From assembly GCA_004356175.1 (NCBI GenBank), contig SMXV01000098.1, positions 1 through 8,219 on the forward strand: a DNA stretch of 8,219 bases. The letters run 5' to 3'. Positions within the stretch are counted from its first letter, which is position 1; each line of letters begins with the position of its first letter. Positions 1 to 4,701 of the stretch are shown piece after piece. A model generated the notes under the pieces. That model saw only the letters and a list, made by a program, of their open reading frames with translations. It was not told the origin of the DNA and searched no databases. Made by a program: the position numbers and the translations under genes. Source of the stretch: Acidobacteriota bacterium (lineage in GTDB: Bacteria > Actinomycetota > Acidimicrobiia > Spongiisociales > UBA5794).

Positions 1-63
1 CTCTTCTGCTCTATCCGTGGGTAGTTTGGGGGAGGGTGGACGGGTTCTGCACCCCGTCAGTTT

Positions 64-327
64 CTAGGTTTTTGTGTGTCCAGAGGCTCGAAACCACGAG
101 GATGAGAACAGGGTGTATGACAGCAGAGTGCTGGAACGTGGGTGCGGGTTGAAGCGCATTGTTGTTGAAGGTGTCCACGTCGAAGACAAAGCCAGCGACA
201 AGCCAGCGACGTCAACCGCCGGTTGACAGGTCATCTCTGTCCATTGATTCCCGTCCCACCATCGCTCTTGAAGCAGACCGTCAGGATCTTGGTAGTAGCC
301 AGGTGGCGGCTTCGGTGGCGTCGTCAT
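64..327 (-). CDS. Small DUF2510-type protein, probably frameshifted after its N-terminal domain
   Basis: The 87-residue product opens with a typical DUF2510 motif at about residues 9-33 (PGYYQDPDG, then RWWDGNQWT). DUF2510 is a short Trp-rich N-terminal module, common in actinobacterial membrane or secreted proteins and of unknown biochemical role. The ATG at 327 is supported by AGGGAG (plus-strand 334-339) six bases upstream. The gene lies 112 bp beyond the chaperone operon on the same strand, with no strong terminator between, so it may be co-transcribed. The second half is Ser/Thr-rich, has no membrane segment and looks unnatural. An exact 11-bp tandem duplication at 189-210 lies just after the DUF2510 motif. 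Removing one copy moves translation into a frame ending at position 11 and gives 101 residues with a hydrophobic stretch (VIHPVLILVV). I infer that the current tail is out of frame. The DUF2510 start is well supported; the tail is not. Confidence 0.6.
   Translation of the reverse strand: MTTPPKPPPGYYQDPDGLLQERWWDGNQWTEMTCQPAVDVAGLSLALSSTWTPSTTMRFNPHPRSSTLLSYTLFSSSWFRASGHTKT
189..210. repeat. Exact 11-bp tandem duplication inside the DUF2510 gene
   Basis: The unit AAGCCAGCGAC occurs twice with no gap, at 189-199 and 200-210. Eleven is not a multiple of three, so the duplication shifts the reading frame of the minus-strand gene that starts at 327. With one copy removed, the DUF2510 frame continues through codons reading FVFDVDTFNNN and stays open to a TAG at 11-13. 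The repeat is read directly from the sequence; its role as a frameshift lesion, or as a reversible slippage site, is inference. Confidence 0.85.
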
Positions 328-333
328 TCGGTG

Positions 334-339
334 CTCCCT
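334..339 (-). promoter_or_regulatory. Shine-Dalgarno for the DUF2510 gene
   Basis: The minus strand reads AGGGAG here, six bases before the ATG at 327. This independent, well-spaced site supports the start codon and suggests that the gene is translated on its own, unlike the coupled genes upstream of it. Confidence 0.65.
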
Positions 340-408
340 GTGAGATTCCAGGTGCGTTCCGACTGGTGGAGGCCCAGCCCTTCTTCATGTGACGATAGTG
401 TCTGGGTC

Positions 409-424
409 GTGGCTGCCGGGCCAC
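409..424 (-). other. Small GC hairpin after the operon stop; not a convincing terminator
   Basis: GTGGC (409-413) and GCCAC (420-424) can pair around a six-base loop, starting about 15 bases past the TAG that ends the membrane-protein gene. No T-run follows on the minus strand, so it does not meet the usual form of an intrinsic terminator. The 328-439 gap shows no other strong stem, so read-through into the DUF2510 gene is plausible. Confidence 0.25.
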
Positions 425-439
425 GTAGAGGAGTTGCGC

Positions 440-2068
440 CTAAGGGGATTTCAAGGCTGAGCCGATGGTCGTAGAGCCATCGAACGTGCTCAGGAGGCAT
501 GAGACTTCTAGAAAGCCTGTTGACCACTCCTGCTGTGTTGGGATGAGTGCGGCACTCAGCAGGTTCGATCCGACGTAACCGACGACGTACTCCTCGGCCA
601 TTTCAGCGCAGAAGCGGTTCCCTGAGTCAAATAAAGCCGTTTCGCCCGGATATCCGACGTTCTCGACATATCCTCCAACGGCGACCACCTGGAACTCGTG
701 TGGCTCGTCACATGGAATCGGCGGCAAGTCAATCGGCACTGAGCCCTGCTCGTCGGGCTCCGGAACCACCAAACACTCGCCTCTGTGGGGACCGGACTGT
801 CGCGTGTCAATCTCAATAAGGAGAGGCCAGAATTGAGGCCCTCCGCCGAGGAGTCCTGTGGTTGATCTGGAGTCGGACTCCATGGCGCACACAACCGGAA
901 TCCCTCGAGCGCCTGTCGAAGGAAGTAATGACCAGTACGAGGCTTCGCTGAGACTTGCCCAATCGACGGCATTTCTGGCCGCCTCCTGAATGCAGGCGTG
1001 GATCGAGGATGTCTCAGTCGCAGCTCTGGCGGTGACGGCGAGTATTTCAGCTCCATGCTGAGTGGAACAATCCGCGATATGCACAGAACCAGCGTCGTTG
1101 CTCTTCTCGAAACAATCGCCGGCAATAAGCGATTCGACCGATGCGAGTGTTCCAGGAGGCCGCCGAAGATCATCCTCTACAAGGTCCGATGCTGTTTGGA
1201 GATGCTGTGTGGCGACACCGGCATCTGAGAGGAAGGCCGCAAGAGCATCGACTCTTCCGCGTGAACTGTTTGGGTCTCGAAGGCCAAAAAGCATACTTTC
1301 TACATGCAGAACAAGTTTGCGCGAGACTTCCCAGACCGCCGTCATCTCAGACTGAGCCTCGTGCGGAGCGGCAGCGATGTTGATGTTCCCGCTCCATTGC
1401 GAAACGTCCTCCATGAGCTGAACCAGCGAACCTTCAGTATCCGCAAAGCTCAAGATTCGCTCGTCCCACCGCTGGTTGATCCGCACGGCTTCGGTGGCGT
1501 AGACCCGCAGCTCGTCAGCTGATTCCATTACGGTTCCCCTGAAACTGAGCCGGATCTCGTCAACGGTCACAGGCTCTTGGATGCTTGTCGTCGTCGCAGC
1601 GACCGACGTGCTCGTCGAAGCAGGCCCTGCCGTATCGTTCGAATCGAACCATTCTGCGCGACTCAGCCATATCGCCCCGGCGATTCCCGCTCCGACAAGA
1701 ACAACGTAGACCCAACGGAAAGACCGTCTACTCGAAGAAAGAACCTTCGGCTTCTCAACCAAAAGCGGTGCGTTTCGACTGCACCCCGGACAGCTTGTCT
1801 CGAGGAGACGCCTGTAGGTATGACCGTTGGGGCACTCCTGCAGTGATGCGCTCGGGAAATCCGCCATCGTGGGCACCGCCGTCGCTGTCCTTGAATCCCA
1901 TATCCAGGTTGTCCCGTCGGACCTTTGCTCGACCCAGCCATCATCAGTGAGCGCCAGAGGTATGGCGAGTGTCTTGTGGGCGTCATCGCATCTCGGACAC
2001 GAGTCAATTCCGGAGAATGTCTCTCCGCACTGCTCGCAGTGAGAGACATCAGGTCGAGATTTCGTCAC
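440..2068 (-). CDS. Single-pass membrane protein: N-terminal zinc knuckles, duplicated Septum_form-like extracytoplasmic domains
   Basis: 542 residues, in order. A CxxC-x9-CxxC zinc knuckle lies at Cys11/14/24/27. A short Trp-containing stretch follows at 43-58. A second metal site C-x3-H-x9-C-x2-C is formed by Cys79, His83, Cys93 and Cys96. A basic patch (RRSFR, 114-118) precedes one membrane helix at about 119-136, then a Ser/Thr-rich linker (about 148-164) and a helical region (170-305). Two tandem modules end the protein, with cysteines 319/334/359/394 and 432/453/487/524. Each carries a Cys-x4-His element followed by a hydrophobic strand (CSTQHGAEILAV, CDEPHEFQVVAV), as in actinobacterial Septum_form-type domains. 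Positive-inside charge places the zinc sites in the cytoplasm and the C-terminus outside, where the cysteines could form disulfides. The GTG start overlaps the Hsp70 stop (GTGA), and no purine-rich ribosome site precedes it, so translation probably depends on coupling. Ligand and function are unknown; it is probably the envelope-facing partner of the chaperone set. Confidence 0.85.
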   Translation of the reverse strand: MTKSRPDVSHCEQCGETFSGIDSCPRCDDAHKTLAIPLALTDDGWVEQRSDGTTWIWDSRTATAVPTMADFPSASLQECPNGHTYRRLLETSCPGCSRNAPLLVEKPKVLSSSRRSFRWVYVVLVGAGIAGAIWLSRAEWFDSNDTAGPASTSTSVAATTTSIQEPVTVDEIRLSFRGTVMESADELRVYATEAVRINQRWDERILSFADTEGSLVQLMEDVSQWSGNINIAAAPHEAQSEMTAVWEVSRKLVLHVESMLFGLRDPNSSRGRVDALAAFLSDAGVATQHLQTASDLVEDDLRRPPGTLASVESLIAGDCFEKSNDAGSVHIADCSTQHGAEILAVTARAATETSSIHACIQEAARNAVDWASLSEASYWSLLPSTGARGIPVVCAMESDSRSTTGLLGGGPQFWPLLIEIDTRQSGPHRGECLVVPEPDEQGSVPIDLPPIPCDEPHEFQVVAVGGYVENVGYPGETALFDSGNRFCAEMAEEYVVGYVGSNLLSAALIPTQQEWSTGFLEVSCLLSTFDGSTTIGSALKSP

Positions 2069-3786
2069 CAGAGGAAGGAGTATTTCCGGAGTTCCTCTTC
2101 GAGGGCACCCTGGGCGTGCGTGAGCTCCTCTGAAGATGCTTCGAGGGTCTGATCGACTAGCTCGCTAATAACGGCGGCCTCGGCATCATCAACGAAGGGC
2201 ATGACCTTGCTTCGGGCGCGATTGACCAGTTCGGTAGTGCGTGGATCCTCCGTTTGGGATGCAGCTGTAGTTGGTGCTGTCGGTGTGCTGTCGTCCACTG
2301 CACTTCGCACTCTGCCCGCTATCGAGACAAGATCCTTCGGGTCACGTGCGCCTTTGAAGGTCACTGTTACGCGATCAGTCACCGTCGCTCCTGTCATTGC
2401 ATCGATTACGTCGACATGAAGAAGCCCATCGGCGTCGTAGGTGTACGTAACATCGAATCCTGCCTCGGACGCTGGTCTCGGTGGGTCGATTGGCACGTCG
2501 AATTCGGTGAGGATCACATTGTCGGGGTGTTCGACGGGTTGAGTCTCATCTCCTTCGATTACCTGGACTCGTACCGACTCTTGGTCATCGAAGATTGGGA
2601 AGAACGTTTCCGTCTGTTTGGCCGGCAGTTTCTGGTTCCTTGGGATGATTGGAGCAAACTCCAGCCTTCCTTCGGATGGATTTAGCGTGACTGTTCCGAG
2701 CGAGTGTTCCGTTGAAACGACGAAGTCGGAATCGGTTTCTTCTCCCGTGAGAATCGCGGCGGCAATAGCGGCCCCTTCGGCGATAGCGGTCATTGGATCG
2801 ACGCCGGTTGCTGGTTCTCGGCCAACAATTTCTGACACGAACTGACGGACTGCAGGGACATTGGTTGTCCCTCCTACCAAGAGGAGGACGTCGACATCTC
2901 CTGGGCCCATGCGCACGTCGTTCAAGACACGTTCGATGGGTGGTCCGGACCTCTCGATTAGCGGCCTGATCAGTTCATTGAGTCGGGGGCGAGTCAGGCG
3001 GAATCCGCCCGGGATCAGCTCGTTGATAATCGTGTGCTCGTCGGCTGACGAGAGCGCAATCTTGGCCATTTCGATGTCTAGCCTCACCCGATTCTTATCT
3101 GCGGTTGTCCACTGCTCGGCTCCAGGGACATGCTGAATGAGGTCTTGGAATATGGCGTTGTCGAAGTCGATCCCACCGAGCCTGGGAATGCCAGCGGATG
3201 CCTGTTCGAAGAACATCCCGTCTCGGGTGTCCAGTAATGTCACGTCTAGCGTTCCGCCCCCGAAGTCGAGTACCAGGACGTTCTGTTCCTCTCCGATCTG
3301 TCTTCGGGAGTAGGCCATGGCCGCCGCGGTTGGCTCGTTGATCAGGCCGAGAGGCTCTATCCCGCCGATACCAGCGCAAACCCTCGTTCGATAACGGGCG
3401 AGACCCCGACTGTTGGCCGGAACGGTGATCACGGCCGATGAAAAATCGAGTCCCGTTGCAAGGATCCTCTGTCGGATGTGCCTGAAGATCGCAGCCGCAA
3501 CCTCTTCGACCAGGAAGTCCTCGCCTCCGGCTGTCGCTATCTCTTCCGCTTTGAAAAGTCGCTTGATTGCTTCGAATTTCTTGTCGGTGGCCATGGTCTT
3601 GGCTTGCCATCCGAAGTGCATGACGCGGTCCTCGTCGAGGGCAACGACCGAAGGCAACACGGAGTCGAATCCCATTGCCACCCACTCGGAAGGGGGTTCC
3701 CCGATCGGTATGACCTCAACGACATCAGCCGAGTAGTTGGCTGCAACAGAATTGGTCGTCCCGAAGTCGATTCCTATCGATGTCAT
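2065..3786 (-). CDS. Hsp70-family chaperone ATPase (DnaK paralogue)
   Basis: 573 residues with a full Hsp70 nucleotide-binding domain. Phosphate-1 loop is IGIDFGTTNS (4-13). AIKRLFK (73-79) carries the equivalent of DnaK's catalytic Lys70. Connect-1 contains ITVPA (120-124) and INEPTAAAMAY (149-159). Phosphate-2 is VLDFGGGTLDV (172-182). The adenosine motif is LLVGGTTNVPAV (302-313). The linker near 354-364 (DFVVSTEHSLG) diverges from DnaK's DVLLLD type. A beta substrate-binding region follows (about 365-478), then a Pro/Thr-rich spacer (about 495-515) and only about 55 residues of helix. It is therefore shorter than housekeeping DnaK (about 600-640 residues), with a reduced lid. Cytosolic: no signal peptide or membrane segment. 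ATG at 3786 overlaps the upstream stop (ATGA) and has GGAGAAG seven bases before it. The neighbours are a J-like and a GrpE-like protein, so it probably works as a dedicated ATP-driven machine rather than the general folding chaperone. Family assignment is certain; client unknown. Confidence 0.96.
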   Translation of the reverse strand: MTSIGIDFGTTNSVAANYSADVVEVIPIGEPPSEWVAMGFDSVLPSVVALDEDRVMHFGWQAKTMATDKKFEAIKRLFKAEEIATAGGEDFLVEEVAAAIFRHIRQRILATGLDFSSAVITVPANSRGLARYRTRVCAGIGGIEPLGLINEPTAAAMAYSRRQIGEEQNVLVLDFGGGTLDVTLLDTRDGMFFEQASAGIPRLGGIDFDNAIFQDLIQHVPGAEQWTTADKNRVRLDIEMAKIALSSADEHTIINELIPGGFRLTRPRLNELIRPLIERSGPPIERVLNDVRMGPGDVDVLLLVGGTTNVPAVRQFVSEIVGREPATGVDPMTAIAEGAAIAAAILTGEETDSDFVVSTEHSLGTVTLNPSEGRLEFAPIIPRNQKLPAKQTETFFPIFDDQESVRVQVIEGDETQPVEHPDNVILTEFDVPIDPPRPASEAGFDVTYTYDADGLLHVDVIDAMTGATVTDRVTVTFKGARDPKDLVSIAGRVRSAVDDSTPTAPTTAASQTEDPRTTELVNRARSKVMPFVDDAEAAVISELVDQTLEASSEELTHAQGALEEELRKYSFLW

Positions 3787-4280
3787 TTGCGGTCTTCTCC
3801 ACGATCTTCGACGGCGACCTCTTCAGGTTCGGTCTCGAGTGAGACGCCCTCCGGTGTGATCGCCTTAGCTTCCCCCACTGGAGGACTCTCACCATGTGCC
3901 ACCCCTCTCGAAACGACTAGTCGTTGGCCAGAGTCAGATACCGACAGGTAGGCGGGTGCGTCGACCACCAGCCTCGTCCCGGCTCCGTCAGTGATTTCGA
4001 ATAGGTCGGTCTGTGTCGGATCATCCACAACGCTCATCCCTATCTGATTCATAATCTCATTCAGCTTCGCTATCACTGGCTCAAGCGAATCGGCAGTTGT
4101 GGCAGCACGGTGCAGCTGCGCCACGTGAGCAAGGTGGAGTTGGGCGACTTTGTTGGTACTGGTGAGGGCCTTTCGCAATCCGTCGTATGCTTCTGCCGAC
4201 TTGGCCGTTCCTGGATCGCGAACGGTCAGATAGAGCTCGAGTATGTCGAGCCTGTGGTCAAAGTGCTTCCGATTGAACAT
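3783..4280 (-). CDS. Small Hsp70-operon protein, possible divergent GrpE-like nucleotide exchange factor
   Basis: 165 residues from the ATG at 4280, chosen because AGGAGG sits at 4290-4295, nine bases upstream. A longer open frame to 4475 only overlaps the J-like gene and is not expected. Residues about 25-82 are helical with heptad-like hydrophobics (LHLAHVAQLHRAA, then PVIAKLNEIMNQIG). Residues about 83-126 look beta-rich (MSVVDD, TRLVVDAPAYLSV, RLVVSRG), and the last 35 residues are acidic and probably disordered (ETEPEEVAVEDRGED). GrpE proteins have the same order: long helix, short helices, then a small beta domain that opens the Hsp70 nucleotide cleft. Its position between the J-like and Hsp70 genes fits that role. 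I see no diagnostic GrpE sequence motif, so the assignment rests on architecture and context. It could instead be an unrelated adaptor. Cytosolic; its stop overlaps the Hsp70 start by four bases. Confidence 0.85.
   Translation of the reverse strand: MFNRKHFDHRLDILELYLTVRDPGTAKSAEAYDGLRKALTSTNKVAQLHLAHVAQLHRAATTADSLEPVIAKLNEIMNQIGMSVVDDPTQTDLFEITDGAGTRLVVDAPAYLSVSDSGQRLVVSRGVAHGESPPVGEAKAITPEGVSLETEPEEVAVEDRGEDRK
3794..3800 (-). promoter_or_regulatory. Shine-Dalgarno for the Hsp70 gene
   Basis: The minus strand reads GGAGAAG seven bases before the ATG at 3786, within the end of the preceding gene. Together with the ATGA overlap it fixes the Hsp70 start and allows both re-initiation and independent loading. 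Confidence 0.6.
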
Positions 4281-4289
4281 GGGTTGTCT

Positions 4290-4295
4290 CCTCCT
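4290..4295 (-). promoter_or_regulatory. Strong Shine-Dalgarno that sets the start of the GrpE-like gene
   Basis: The minus strand reads AGGAGG here, within TAGGAGGAG, nine bases before the ATG at 4280. It overlaps the TAG stop of the J-like gene (4294-4296). Ribosomes ending the J-like gene therefore finish on top of the next binding site. This decides the start against the longer upstream frame. Confidence 0.75.
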
Positions 4296-4701
4296 ACTGG
4301 TACGGGATGTACTGGGCAGATGCTTCGAGGCGTTCCGTAAGCACTCTGCGAACGGCATTGGAGAGGGCAGCAGCCCGGAGCTGCTCCCACTCCTCGGCCG
4401 ACTCGGTGTCTGTCGTGCGCGCCACTGGATGCGGAGCGGGATGGAATACGCCGCGTGCATCTGACTCGATTGCACCAGGATCTGCAGGCACTCGATATAC
4501 GTCGATTGCTAGTTCGGGGTGGGTAATGAGTTGCTCGATTTGATGCAGCGCCCACGTGAGATCCTCGGTCGTGTACTGGGCGTCCGGATCTCGACGAAGG
4601 CGCCTCCTGGCCTTGGCGAAGCCAGCCCGAGCCTCCTCCTCGTTTGAACCAAATGGGAGGCCGAGAATGATGTAGGGGTTTCGTCGGTCGATGTCGGTCA
4701 C
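4294..4701 (-). CDS. J-domain-like co-chaperone with DPD in place of HPD
   Basis: 135 residues. The N-terminal ~60 match a J-domain in layout: NPYIILGLPFGS (8-19) corresponds to the usual NPYEVLGV-type helix I. A basic helix II follows (EEEARAGFAKARRRLRR, 21-37), then the loop DPD (38-40), then helix III (EDLTWALHQIEQLI, 46-59). In canonical J-proteins the loop is HPD and its His is needed to stimulate Hsp70 ATPase; here that His is Asp. There is no Gly/Phe region and no zinc-finger domain of the DnaJ type. The C-terminal part (100-135) is another predicted helix. GTG at 4701 overlaps the upstream TGA (GTGA), with GAGGAG nine bases before it. The position just before the GrpE-like and Hsp70 genes supports a partner role. 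It may have co-evolved with this Hsp70, or act as a J-like binder that docks without stimulating. Confidence in J-like fold is good by pattern; activity is open. Confidence 0.85.
   Translation of the reverse strand: MTDIDRRNPYIILGLPFGSNEEEARAGFAKARRRLRRDPDAQYTTEDLTWALHQIEQLITHPELAIDVYRVPADPGAIESDARGVFHPAPHPVARTTDTESAEEWEQLRAAALSNAVRRVLTERLEASAQYIPYQ

Noticed and set aside
3478..3951. 157-residue plus-strand open frame opposite the Hsp70 and GrpE-like genes
   Set aside because: It lies antisense to well-supported coding sequence, its translation shows no domain, and there is no convincing ribosome site.
4281..4475. Longer version of the GrpE-like gene starting at 4475
   Set aside because: The extra 65 residues overlap the J-like gene in another frame and look like low-complexity Arg/Ser/Pro shadow sequence, while a strong Shine-Dalgarno marks the ATG at 4280.
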